Translations under genes and position numbers: made by a program | Notes under the pieces: model-generated | Told to the model about the DNA's origin: nothing | The model's database searches: none | What the model saw: only the letters and a program-made list of their open reading frames with translations | NCBI GenBank assembly: GCA_030220185.1 | Contig: JASPKZ010009930.1 | Location: 24,868 to 88,867 of the forward strand | Reading direction: 5' to 3' | Source: Diploptera punctata | Lineage: Eukaryota > Arthropoda > Insecta > Blattodea > Blaberidae | Length of the DNA stretch: 64,000 bases | In this document: in pieces, positions 28,526-38,869 of the stretch | How the letters are laid out: each line of letters begins with the position of its first letter | Numbering within the stretch: position 1 is the first letter of the stretch

Positions 28526-30865
28526 GAAGAGCTATAACTTTGAAGAATTATAGGTTAGCAGAGGCTCATCAAGAGGAGATTGACAAACAAGTTACACAAA
28601 TGTTAGAAGACGGTATTATCGCACATAGTAAGAGCGAATGGAATTTTCCACTAATAGTAATACCTAAAAAGGAAGATGCTTCTGGAAAGAAAAAGTGGCG
28701 AATTTGTATAGATTTTAGAAAGTTAAACGAAGTAACCGTAGGAGACAGCTATCCTCTTCCTAATATACAAGATATATTAGACAAAATAGGAAAGGCTAGA
28801 TATTTTTCAGCAGTAGATTGCGCAAGTGGATACCTTCAGGTGCCGATCGCTGAGGAAGACCAATGTAAAACCGCTTTTAGCACCCCTAACGGACATTTCG
28901 AGTACAAGAAAATGCCTTTTGGAGTTAGGTCGGGACCAGCTACATTCCAAAGGATGATGAACTCGGTACTCCAAGACTCAATAGGCAATAGATGCTTTGT
29001 GTACATGGACGATATATTAGTAATGGGCGAAACCTTAGAAGAACATAATAAAAAATTACGGGAAGTGTTTAATCAGTACGGAAACACAATTTAAAATCGA
29101 ACCTGATAAATGTGAATTTTTGAGAGAAGAATTAAAATATCTAGGACACGTGGTTACCGCTCAAGGTGTCAAACCCGATCCGAATAAGATACAGGCAGTT
29201 ACCGAATTTCCAACTCCAAAGACACCTAAAGACATAAAATCATTCTTAGGTTTGGCAGGATATTACAGAAAATTTATAGAAGAATTTAGTGCGATTGCAA
29301 AACCTCTGACGAATTGTTAAAGAAAGATAAAAAATGGAAGTGGGAAGATACGGAACAGAATAGCTTCAATAAATTGAAAGATAAATTAACGACAGCTCCG
29401 TTGTTACAGTATCCAGATTTCACACAAACCTTTATAGTAACGACAGACGCGAGTGGATACGCTTTAGGCGCAATTCTTAGTCAAGGAACGTTAGGAGATG
29501 ATAAACCCATTGCTTACGCTAGCAGGACTTTAAATCAAGCCGAATCGCATTACAGCACTGTAGAAAAGGAACTATTAGCAATAGTATGGGCATGCAGACA
29601 TTTTAGACCTTATTTACTAGGACGTAAATTTCAAGTAGTGACAGATCACAAAGGATTGGTCTGGCTATTTAAAGTGAAAGACCCTAGTTCGAGATTAATA
29701 CGTTGGAAACTTCAACTTTCAGAATTTGAATTCGAAATTCATTATAGGGCAGGTAAAAGACACGTAAACGCAGATAGTTTGAGTAGACACCCTGTAGAAT
29801 GTTGCACCTTGGATAATACGCACTTAACTGAGGATCGTAAGAAGGAAATAATCAAGGAATTTCACAGCTGTCCAATTGGAGGACATCTTGGAATCAATAA
29901 AACTACCGATCGAATTAAATTATACATAACTTGGCCGGGAGTAGAGAAAGACGTAACCAATTACATTAAAACTTGTAAGATTTGTCAATTTAATAAAGAC
30001 GAGAAGCAGAAAGTAAAACAACCTTTAGAGGTCACGGACACACAAAAGGAACCTTGGATAAAAATTTATTTAGATGTAGTGGGACCACTTCCGCTAACCG
30101 AGAGAGGTCATAAATATATATTAACTTGTCAAGATAACTTAAGTAAATATTTAATAGTCATACCCTTAAAGACACAAACAGCTGAAGAAGTGACAGAAGC
30201 TTTCGTAAACAATGTTATTTTAATTTATGGGATTCCTGATATCATATTAACTGATCAAGGAACAAATTTTATGTCAGATTTATTTAAAAGAATATGTAAA
30301 CTATTTAAGATTCAGAAACTAAGCACTACTGCTTATCACCCTGAAAGTAATGGAGCTCTAGAAAGAACTCATAAGACCTTAGTAAACTACTTACGTTGTT
30401 TTTGCAATCCTAGAGGAGCCGATTGGGACAAATGGTTACCTTTCGCCAGTTTTACGTACAACACTACCCCCCATAGTATTACTAAATACTCTCCTTATGA
30501 ATTATTGTATGGAAGAAAATGTAATATCCCAGGAATTTTACAAACTAAATCACAACCTTTATATAATTACGACGATTTAATTCTAAATGTACGGAATAAA
30601 TTGCAAAGTTGTCATGAGATAGCTAGAGAAAGGCTTATTAAGTTTAAGGAACTACAACGATCGCGTGTGAAAAGCAATTATGTTGAATTCAAGAAGGATG
30701 ATCTAGTACTTCTCAGAGTAGAAAATAGGAATAAATTAGATCCAATATGGAAAGGTCCATATGAGGTTAAGACTACTGAGGTCACAACGTGATAATACAA
30801 AAGTTAGGTAAACGCAAATATGAGACGGTACATTCAAATAGATTAAAGCCATATTTCCTTTGCAG
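28526..30865 (+). pseudogene. pol: pol: RT, RNase H and integrase, broken by single-base shifts
   Basis: After the PLE, RT runs with WRICIDFRKLNEVT, FSAVDCASGYLQVPI (catalytic Asp), MPFGVRSGPATFQRMMN and FVYMDDILVM (YMDD). Breaks occur near 29075 and 29315. RNase H follows with TTDASGYALGAIL, then VEKELLAIVWA and HKGLVWLF. The integrase has the HHCC zinc site (HSCPIGGHLG, CKICQ). Its DDE residues lie in IYLDVVGPLP, LTDQGTNFMS and ESNGALERTHKTL. A further break at about 30790 leads into the chromo-like C-terminal segment (ETVHSNRLKPYF). Domain order RT-RH-IN is Ty3/gypsy. As read, no complete Pol could be made. Confidence 0.95.
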
Positions 30866-30866
30866 G
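30850..30866 (+). promoter_or_regulatory. Putative env splice acceptor
   Basis: TATTTCCTTTGCAG (30852-30865) is a pyrimidine tract ending in CAG, 10 bp before the env ATG at 30876. Paired with the donor at 22472 it would produce a spliced env RNA, as in other env-bearing gypsy elements. This is inference from position and consensus only. Confidence 0.5.
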
Positions 30867-30875
30867 GAAAAGAAA

Positions 30876-32928
30876 ATGAAACTTCATAACACATGGGTAA
30901 TGCTACAAATGTTAATACCATTTTGGTTGGGGAAGCTTACAGACGCTCAAGAAGTAAAAGCTCTGGATTCGAAGACCGGTGTGTACTTTGACGAGATAGG
31001 AATTATACAATTTTACCCTATACAATGGAAAGTGGTAAGTTATATAAACTTGGAACCAACTAGAGATCTTTGGAAACAGACAAAAAATCATTTACGGTTG
31101 ATAACTGATTATTGTGATAAGATAAAGGGAGAAAAGTGGTATCATTTGACAGATTGTGGGAGTTTAAATCACTTTGTAAAACCAAAAGTCAGGTATGTTG
31201 AAATTTAAAAGAATTAGTCACAGAATATTTAAAAACACCTAATGAACAGAATACTAGAAGCAAGAGAGGCGTTTTAAATTTTATGGGAGATATTGCTAAG
31301 ATATTATTCGGTACTCTGACTCAATCTGATGCAGAGGAATATAATAAGCACATTTCACAGTTAGAGAAGGAACAGGCAGAATTTTTGCATATTCTAAAGG
31401 ATGAAATTACAGTGATTAAATCAACCATTAATTCAGTTAACTTAACTATAGCAAGGGTGAACCGGAATGAAAATATTTTAAAAAATGGTTTAATAAAATT
31501 AAATAATTATACCACTAATAGGATTAACGCACTGCAGAAGGAAATAGAAGGTATTAGTTTAGCCAATGAACAAATAAGGATTTCTCTTAGAGGTGTGGAA
31601 GAATGCCAGCATTCTTTTGAGCTTCTTATAGACGCATTTGTACACGCAGAGCAAGGAACTCTTCAACCTCAATTAATTACGGTGGAAAGAATTAAGAATG
31701 TTATGAAAGCCCAAACGCTACCAACTGGTCTGGACTACCCTAATTTTTCTTTTCAGAACTTCAAAATTTAATTACACCTCACACCTATTCTTATAAACAA
31801 TATCTAGTATATGTATTACAAATACCCCTCTCTCTCTCCTACTCCGTATCACTTGTATAAAACACTTCCTTTTCCTGTCAAGAAGGAAGGTAATATTTAC
31901 ATTTTTCTAAGCGCAAACAAAGAATATATTTTTCAGTGACCCGTTGAGACAACATTACGGAAAAATGACAACTAATGAACTAACAGGATGTTTTCGTCCT
32001 AATCTTTTGCATTATGTATGTAAAGAAAATATACCGATTTATTTGTACACCCCTGAAGCTGATTGTGAAGCTTCACTTCTTCATCCATCCACCACTAAAG
32101 TTCCAAAAAGTTGCGAGACTAGAATTTTCACATTGAACAAATCCTACTGGATTCCCTTATATTTATCTAATGAATGGTTATTTGTCACCCCCAAAACCAG
32201 ATCGTATGACTGTGTTATGTGGCGACAAATCAACACAACTCAATATTGAAAAGGAAGGTAAATTATCGCTAGGACAGAATTGCAAGGCTTTTAATGCCCA
32301 CGTAACCTTACATGCCATGAGTAATTTGGTAAGTAACTTAACCATAGATTTTATACCGACAGCACCTCTTGACTTCGACTGTTGCTTTGATATGGATAAA
32401 ACTAACGACTACGAGAAATTACAATTGGACATGCCTATGTCTAACCTAATGTCATCGGTAGATGATTTGAGAATGGCCAGTATGAAGGCCGATGATTTAG
32501 GTAAGTTAATAAAACAGCAAGAAGAAAATGATTATTCGAAGTGGTATATACATATAACCACATGGAGTTCTGTAATGGGTACGATCATATTCGTAACCTT
32601 GACTTGTTGTTGTTGCATTTGCTGTTGTAAGAGCTACAGAACTTTAATATTTTGGTTATGGGATAAATGGACTCCAAGAAAATGCTGGAAGGAGACGACC
32701 GAGAGGCTGTGTGTTAACATACATAATTACTCTGGGCATGATCGTGTAGTATACACTAAAACTACAGGTAATGATGAGAGTTCACCTGTCGTGTCCCTCA
32801 AGTCATCACCGCTTATCGGAGAAAGAATTAGAGACCCCAGTTGTCCACAGAATGTATCCCCAAAAGATGAAGAAGATAAAGATAGTATTGCGCATAGAAC
32901 TAGAAATAAAAATAAAACATTTCGTTAG
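30876..32928 (+). pseudogene. env: env-like (baculovirus F / errantivirus type), frame-broken
   Basis: A start at 30876 gives a hydrophobic signal-like N-terminus. A furin-type site RSKR is encoded at 31256-31267. It is followed by a fusion-peptide-like stretch with FMGDIAKILFGTL, the F-protein and errantivirus Env pattern, and then a heptad-rich region (31310-31600). A C-terminal membrane segment (about 32575-32630) is followed by a Cys cluster, and the cytoplasmic tail ends at 32928. Breaks lie near 31205, 31765 and 32200-32245, so four frame segments are needed and none is complete. Expected role if intact: a membrane glycoprotein for cell-to-cell transfer. The overlap with the pol end is small. 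Confidence 0.8.
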
Positions 32929-32974
32929 TAAAGTTTCGAATTATGTAATTCAAAACTTTCTATAGGGGGAAGAG
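32929..32974 (+). promoter_or_regulatory. Polypurine tract before the 3' LTR
   Basis: AGGGGGAAGAG (32964-32974) lies directly before the TGTAAT of the 3' LTR, in the position used to prime plus-strand DNA. Confidence 0.85.
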
Positions 32975-33701
32975 TGTAATATATATTGAAGTATATCATA
33001 ATATATATTGAAGTATATCATAATATATATATATTTTATAATATGAACATTCATTATAATGTATGACTGTCCTAAATTAACACAATTATTGACCTAATTG
33101 ATCTTTTTGTTAAAATATGCTGAAGAATGATTTTAAAGAATTCTGTCATGAATATTTAAATAGGTATTACCTTTGTAGTTATTTGGAAAAGTCATGCAGT
33201 ATAAGGGATTGTTACACAATAGGTAGTCTTACCTAATGATGACTTAGCTTTTAAAAGGTCATAGGTTAAGCGCATTCAATATGCTTTTCAGAAAGGGAGA
33301 ATCTGGTTACATGTACAATACAACCAAATTGATTCTCACGTATACATTGTAACTACGTCATTACTCAACTGGTATATATGTATGAAACTTATGATTGTAA
33401 GTTAGACAGTTTTTTTCATCGGTGTTACCGATACCCTGTCTCACGTTTTTTTGTATTAAAGTCTGTTTGTTTCTCACTACTGCTCCGCTGTGTCTTCTTA
33501 TAGTTAGGTTTAATCCTATCTACTAACCACATTTCCGAAGAATTCCTGGGGTTGATTCCTAATCTATAAATTTACAGATATCTACCAGAACTTCAAGACG
33601 ATCTTCACCTCCTGACACAACTCTTACTTATTTTGATTATTATTTATACTTTAAAAATAATCCTTATAATTATAGAAGGAATCGACCACCCAGATATTAC
33701 A
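32975..33701 (+). repeat. 3' LTR
   Basis: 727 bp, nearly identical to the 5' LTR. It ends ATTACA and is followed by the target duplication CCAG. Confidence 0.95.
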
Positions 33702-34230
33702 CCAGCTATAACGGCTGGGGGACTCGACATGCTAACCACATGTCACCCCTACACTGGCTGTTGATCATCTACCTCTGTGATTGACACATGTGGATGTGAA
33801 GGGCCAGCAGCCGGCTGGTAAAAGGGCAACTGCTGAATAGTGGAAGACCCTCAATCGGATCGGAGGAAAAATTTTGGACCAAAGAGAGATGAACAGAGAG
33901 GTGAATGGAGAAGACTGTATAACAGTGAATTACATGCTCTTTATAGGAAGCCAGATATAATGAGAACAGTTAAGTCTCGTAGACTGCGATGGGCAGGACA
34001 TGTGGCACGAATGAGCAATGAAAGACGTGCATGGAAGCTTCTTGTAGGAAAACCAGAGGGAAAACGCCCAGTTAGTAGACCAAGAATGAGGTGCGAGAAT
34101 AACATTAACTATGATTTGAGGGAAGTAGATTATACAGGGGATGATTGGAATACATTGGCTCAGGATAGGGATATCCGCACGGCCATGAACCTACGGGTTC
34201 AATAGTGCCAGTGAGTTAATTAGTTATTGT

Positions 34231-34670
34231 TTGTTTTCCCCAGTCATTATTGGCTAATGAGAAATTTCAAACGCCAGTGCATTTAATTAAATAAATGTAT
34301 AGATCCATATGAGGACATGGGTGCTCCCTAGCGGAATTTCTTAATCCGGCTAATTTAATTACGCTTATTTACTTAGAGATGTCAACGAGTGACATGTGGT
34401 TAGCATATCAATCTCAATGAGACATCTAGTAGGCAACTACGCTATTATTTTGGATCGATGAAGGTCGTTAAAGGTAATAAAGATCATGTAGATCACTATT
34501 ATGTAGTATTCTCCGTTCACATATATGTTCATCTCTCTTTGTTCCGAAATTTTTCCTCCATTAAAGTTAAGAGTCTATGTTTCGCATCTATATAACTGGG
34601 AGACCAACAATTTTATATATTTTCAGTTGAACGTTCTTTGAGACAATTTGGGATGACAAAGGTCCCTGTA
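34231..34670. other. No gene seen
   Basis: AT-rich sequence with short matches to SINE-E-type words (GAGACATCTAGTAGGCAACT near 34419). No frame or complete repeat was recognised. Confidence 0.35.
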
Positions 34671-35939
34671 AAGGTACGTACACATATGCGCGGCGCGTGT
34701 TATGTTCGTCGAAATGATTAATTTCAACGAACCTCCTGCGATCCATAGGAAACCCACAAACCTTCAGTAGACATTTTGCAGAGCAGGTGTAACCAACCAT
34801 GTCTATTCCCTTTCCGTTCTCCCGCTTGTCCTGCATTCTTTCCCAAAAATAGAGACTTTTTTTAAAATGCCGCGGGACGCGGGGCAAATTGTTAAAAATC
34901 GGGACTGTCCCACCAAAATCGGGACGTCTGGTCACGCTTATTACTTGTTACATCTTATAACTTTATTTATACTTTTTCAAATATTATAGCATTAAAGGAA
35001 TTAAAAAAATATATGATTTGTATATATATGTTTAAAATTATTAAGAATCTATCTCACCATAACATGGCCTTAATTTTTAATAAAGATGTACATGATTATT
35101 ATACTAGAGGTTGTACTTTATTGCACAAAGATACTAGTTTCTCAAAAAAAAGGTATAAAAGGGATTCGTTATGCATTAATCAACCATTACAATAACTTAC
35201 CTATTGAATATCAACATTTCACGAATGTTAAACATTTTTCTAATTGTATTAAAAAATATTTTTTCTCATTGTTTTCTTAGTTAATTTTGTTAATTTTATT
35301 ATTATTAATATTATCCTGTTTAAATATTGTATTTATATGTGTATATATATTGTGCATCTACAGTAGTTTGTATTACTTAAACTTATGCCTGAATTTGTTT
35401 TCTTGTTTTTATTGTTAATTGTTTTATGGCCATTATTTTTTGTATATTGCCCCTTAACATGAGCAATCTTGCTCTTTGGAGTCTTTGAAGAAATAAATAA
35501 ATAATTAGTAATAAATGTGTTTATATATTGTATTGTTTTGTGATACTTCATGCATAATATTATGAAATGAACGTCTTAAATAAATAATGTTTTCTAAATA
35601 ATTCTAATTTATTCATACAATTACAGTACACATGAAAAAAAAAACACACACAACATTGAAAAAAAAAACAGGCATCTCCTTTCAATGATTTTTAAAAATG
35701 ATCCTTATGTTGAGGATCCCACAATAATTGCTTGCTTCTATAAATATGAATAAGTTTTAACATGTTTTCCTCTGACCACTCCATACTCAAATAATAGGTG
35801 CGCACCGAAAACGACGAACCTCTCAGGTACCCGTCCAAATCTAAACAGCGAACCATCAAAGTGTTTGTGGGAAAAACCGACAATGAGTGGATCGTGGTGA
35901 GAGACGCGCGCGCGCGGCGCGCAAGTGTGTACGTACCTT
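34671..35939. mobile_element. Candidate TIR-bounded DNA transposon (non-autonomous) containing a LINE end
   Basis: The left end AAGGTACGTACACATATGCG (34671) and the right end, reversed, AAGGTACGTACACACTTGCG (35939) form inverted repeats of about 22 bp followed by CG-rich DNA. There is no transposase frame. The interior includes a block with CGGGACTGTCCC and AATCGGGACG (34895-34926) and a LINE C-terminal fragment (35013-35500). I could not define the target duplication, so the class is unknown. Confidence 0.5.
35013..35500 (+). pseudogene. LINE ORF2 C-terminus and 3' UTR
   Basis: Two overlapping frames give YYTRGCTLLHKDTSFSKKRY and then INHYNNLPIEYQHFTNVKHF plus IKKYFFSLFS. These correspond to the usual LINE tail (H-x-x-TR ... 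KG-x-x-Y ... N-x-LP ... F-x-x-x-(L/I)KKY). A one-base break separates them near 35150. The 3' UTR has the hairpin GAGCAATCTTGCTC (35459-35472) and ends AATAAATAAATAA. Confidence 0.65.
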
Positions 35940-35948
35940 AATAGCATG

Positions 35949-36030
35949 CGTTTCCAGAATTGAGCCTATGTTTAATTATTTTGTCGATCTCATTCCTGTA
36001 ATCATTCTTCCTAGATATTTGGATTCGCAT
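35949..36030 (-). pseudogene. Inverted LINE RT fragment (left arm)
   Basis: Reverse complement of 36517-36600: GAGCCTATGTTTAATTATTT and TCGATCTCATTCC match in inverted order. With the right arm it brackets the SINE-C at 36044-36388. Confidence 0.7.
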
Positions 36031-36043
36031 TGATATATGAAGT

Positions 36044-36388
36044 GTCCCGCGCCGTAGCCGAGCGGTTAAGGTAGGAAGCCTTGGCGCAGAGCTACGGGAC
36101 TTGCGCTGGTTCGAGTCTCCATGGGGGAAGAAATTTTCTCATGGTATTTCGGCCAGTATGGGACCGGTGCCCACCCAGCGTCGTGAGGCAATTGGGTAGC
36201 TACAATAAGTAGCGGCTTCAGGTTGAGGAACCAGCTATAACGGCTGGGGGACTCGACATGCTAACCACATGTCACCCCTACACTGGCTGTTGATCATCTA
36301 CCTCTGTGATTGACACATGTGGATGTGAAGGGCCAGCAGCCGGCTGGTAAAAGGGCAACCGCTGAAAAGTGGAAAGACCCTCAATCGG
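36044..36388 (+). mobile_element. SINE-C, intact, with 15-bp TSD
   Basis: 345 bp. The target duplication ATTGATATATGAAGT is at 36029-36043 and 36389-36403. A and B boxes are intact (GCCGTAGCCGAGCGGTTAAG; GGTTCGAGTCTCC). It ends GACCCTCAATCGG. It serves as the empty-site reference for the LTR insertion at 21402. Confidence 0.95.
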
Positions 36389-36403
36389 ATTGATATATGA
36401 AGT

Positions 36404-36670
36404 ACATAGGCCTATTAAGGGTACAGGAAAAAGAAAATGTAATACCTGTATCTGCTGACCCTGGATGCAATAGTCGTGGACAGTTAATGGCAAATGAGGG
36501 AAATATTGATGAAGTGGCCGAATTCAAATATATAGGAAGAATAATTACAGACTGGAATGAGATCGACAAAATAATTAAACATAGGCTCAATTCTGGAAAT
36601 GCATGCTATTACAGGGACCTTCGTGCTAATAATGGGACTAGTCCCGAAAGGCCTACAGAGAATTAATACT
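36404..36670 (+). pseudogene. LINE RT fragment (region after the catalytic core)
   Basis: It encodes DEVAEFKYIGRIITD, then NEIDKIIKHRLNSGNACYY. The F-x-YLG-x-(I)-IT-x-x-x-x-x-x-EI-x-x-R(I/L)-x-x-(A/G) pattern is the segment after the RT thumb in LINE ORF2 proteins. A relative with the same words is at 62240-62400. It starts directly at the SINE target duplication. Confidence 0.6.
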
Positions 36671-36729
36671 TTAACAAAGTGGAGGTTACGAATCTATAAG
36701 GTAACAATTTAATAATTTTAATATTATAA

Positions 36730-36958
36730 TTTTAATTTCCATAGCAACATAGGACATCACATCACTCCATATCATATACCATCTTCACTTCTCGCAACTG
36801 GAATTACCTACCACAAGAAATAAAGGGCTGCCGGACATTGGCATCTTTTAAAAGAAATCTAAATTTATATTTGCTTTAACGTCGACTTCATCATTACACA
36901 GTGTACGGTACATATATTAACTGGTGTTTCTCGTATAATTTATCATATTTATACTATA

Positions 36959-37002
<44 letters not shown>

Positions 37003-37331
37003 CATCGTACATAAAATGTTGTTTGTACATGAAAATTTCCATTGCAATATATAGGCTAATATATTATATTCCTTTATAAATGGTCTTCTTCTTCTTCTTC
37101 ACGATTTAGGTTTATTTACTAGCCTGTTCCGGTTCCAAATTGCTGTTCTTTCCATCTTTTCTTTGGTCTTCCCAAACTTCTACTTCCTCGTGGTGAATAG
37201 CTGTATGCTGTGTAGATAGTATGCTGTATAAATAGTATAGTGTATATATATAATTTATTTTGTCAAATATGTACTTGTAATTTGTGCTAGTTGAGTGGAA
37301 GAGAGGCCTTATGACCTTAATAAATAAAACA

Positions 37332-37371
<40 letters not shown>

Positions 37372-37372
37372 G
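36730..37372 (+). pseudogene. LINE ORF2 tail and family J 3' end, interrupted by an L-GAA piece
   Basis: At 36792-36872 the frame WNYLPQEIKGCRTLASFKRN, then LNLYLL, stop, is a LINE C-terminus. An ATT microsatellite (36957-37002) and an L-GAA 3' fragment on the minus strand (37083-37200, with TTCTTCTTC and TTTACTAGCCTGTTCCGG) follow. The family J terminus then lies at 37205-37330 with its stem-loop and an ATT tail to 37370. This copy links the WN-x-LP tail to the family J 3' end. Confidence 0.6.
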
Positions 37373-38186
37373 GGGAGGTGTAAAAGTTTTGACTACCTTA
37401 TATGGATCTATGAGTAAATAAAACTGGTCAATAAGTTCCCACCAGGGAGCGCCAAGGGATAGAAAGGGCTTAAGAAGAATAATTATATTAATAGCATATC
37501 TTCTTGGATGTGTGCCCTTTTTACTTTGATCATTCTTTCAAGACTTGTCCGATTTTGGTGGAAAATATCGACGAAGTAAAGAGAAAAAGGACAAGAAAAA
37601 AAAAGAGTAAATGCAAAAAAAGTACGTTAAATGACGTATAACATGCCCGCTTTTATCAGACAGCGTTCATTAAAAGTATTTCCTTTCCGCATTGAGAAGT
37701 TCTCTTTTGAGAGGAAAAAAAAAAAAAAACAAACTTGTGCTTTTCAATTTGAGAAGCATAAACATAATGAAGTGCTTAAAACAAAAACAACTAATTAAAT
37801 GTTTGACTATTCATACAACTCGAGTTGTAATGAACTTCAAGTCAAAAACAGGAGAACTGTAGAACGTTTCCAAAATATTATTCTAATTTCAAAAACACAC
37901 TCTAATAAAAACATAAACATTGCCAACTTATCTAAGATTAAAGTTCCTAAAAGCTTTCAAGTGCGCATGTGCATTTATCCTCTCGCTGTATTCAGGAACA
38001 TTTTATTGAGATAAGAATTTATCACCAACTGTACACGTGGCCCAGTTTCTACGTATTTCCGTTTCATTCGACGTTATATTAAAACACATTTCGAAACTAA
38101 GAACTTATGATATCACATTCCAAAAACAGAAGTGTAAAACCACACACGCACGCACGGCACGCACACACACACACACATACATTCAC
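37373..38186. other. No gene seen
   Basis: About 800 bp with an A-run and a CA/GC repeat (38140-38180). Short frames (37799-38014, 38037-38222) have no motifs. Confidence 0.35.
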
Positions 38187-38269
38187 GCACTATATATACA
38201 ATCTGGTAGGCGTATTTCTTAGAGAGTCAGTCACTGCAAACTAATACTATGAACTATTCAGAATGTTAA

Positions 38270-38603
38270 TAAATAATAGTTCTAAAAAACTAAAACAACA
38301 CGCTTTATTAGAAAACCGAACTAAAAAATGAAAAATAATTTTAATTTCCAACACGCTTGGGATAAATAATTTTACCATCAAAAGCATGGGGTGCTCTTTA
38401 TCAATTAATATATTTGATAATAAACAGATATTGGTAAAAGTAAAGTCTCTAAGAAGAAAACGTAAAAATCATGAAAAGCACCCCACGCTTTTGATGGTAA
38501 AATTATTTATCCCAAGCGTGTGGGAAATTAAAATTATTTTTCATTTTTTAGTTCGGTTTTCTAATAAAGCGTGTTGTTTTAGTTTTTTAGAACTATTATT
38601 TAT
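38270..38603. repeat. Long fold-back (about 123-bp arms)
   Basis: The arms at about 38270-38392 and 38480-38603 are reverse complements with few mismatches (for example CAACACGCTTTATTAGAAAA and its complement near 38555). The spacer is about 87 bp. The same ACACGCTTTAT word ends the whole insert at 39192-39203 in inverted form, so the insert may be a TIR element. Confidence 0.8.
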
Positions 38604-38704
38604 TTTTTATCTTTTAGTTTTAATATTTTACAGTATAAGATAAAAATGTGAATATCTTTAAATTAGATACTATTGCAGTATGAGCTAAAAGTAATACTCT
38701 TCTA

Positions 38705-38803
38705 AAAAAAAACCTCCCAGCCGGATATGAACCAGCGACCTATGGATTACTGAAATTATATACCACTAGAGTCCACCGCTCTACCAACTGAGCTCTAACA
38801 ACG
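38705..38803 (-). tRNA. tRNA-Tyr-like pseudogene with intron and CTA anticodon
   Basis: Minus strand. The D-stem GCTC/GAGC and loop AGTTGGTA are perfect. The anticodon stem GTGGA/TCCAT is fully paired. The loop reads CT-CTA-G, then about 18 nt of intron-like sequence (TGGTATATAATTTCAGTA), then A. The T-stem is GCTGG/CCGGC with loop TTCATAT. This matches insect tRNA-Tyr apart from G34 to C, giving CTA. The acceptor stem does not pair and T-loop position 58 is changed. A T-run follows (plus-strand A-run at 38704-38712). Most likely a decayed tRNA-Tyr or a SINE head derived from one. Confidence 0.6.
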
Positions 38804-38869
38804 ATTGACTAAAAAGTCGACAAGACCTCAACCTATTATACCAGTTTTCATTTTTTTTTATTTTATTAT

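Larger units (their letters stand above)
21402..33701 (+). mobile_element. Ty3/gypsy-type LTR retrotransposon with env (third layer)
   Basis: 12.3 kb including a 3.8-kb PLE insert, so about 8.5 kb by itself. LTRs are 724 and 727 bp and start TGTAAT and end ATTACA. The target duplication is CCAG (21398-21401 and 33702-33705). The order is LTR, leader, gag with a CCHC knuckle, a repeat-bearing frame, protease, RT, RNase H, integrase, env, purine tract, LTR. That order and the integrase HHCC and DDE motifs put it in Ty3/gypsy (Metaviridae). The baculovirus-F-like Env points to the insect errantivirus-like branch. Several single-base frame breaks mean that this copy as read would not make intact proteins. 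Confidence 0.95.
21211..33863 (+). mobile_element. SINE-C split by the LTR element (second layer)
   Basis: The 5' part, 21211-21401, has the tRNA-like head with both boxes (CCGTAGCCGAGCGGTTAAGG and GGTTCGAGTCTCC). The 3' part, 33702-33863, runs CCAGCTATAACGGCTGGGGG to CCTCAATCGGATCGG. The join falls at GAGGAACCAG/CTATAACG, which is uninterrupted in the copy at 36044-36388 (36229-36245). The two parts add up to the length of that intact copy once the 4-bp duplication is removed. Confidence 0.95.
21160..34230 (+). mobile_element. L-GHV LINE 3' end that hosts the nested insertions (outermost layer)
   Basis: The LINE fragment runs 21160-21210 (GAAAGGAGATTACGAGTATT, AATAAAGTTCTTAGG) and resumes at 33864. 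The 3' part encodes PDIMRTVKSRRLRWAGHVAR, RRAWKLLVGKPEGKRPVSRP and DLREVDYTGDDWNTL, then the terminus and a GTTAATTAGTTATT tail. SINE-C was inserted with the 11-bp duplication AGGAAAAATTT (21200-21210 and 33864-33874). Comparison with the uninterrupted copies at 57905-58336 and 63205-63620 shows the same junction sequence without a SINE. Confidence 0.85.

Noticed and set aside
38705..38803. Calling a working amber suppressor tRNA
   Set aside because: The acceptor stem does not pair and T-loop position 58 is altered.
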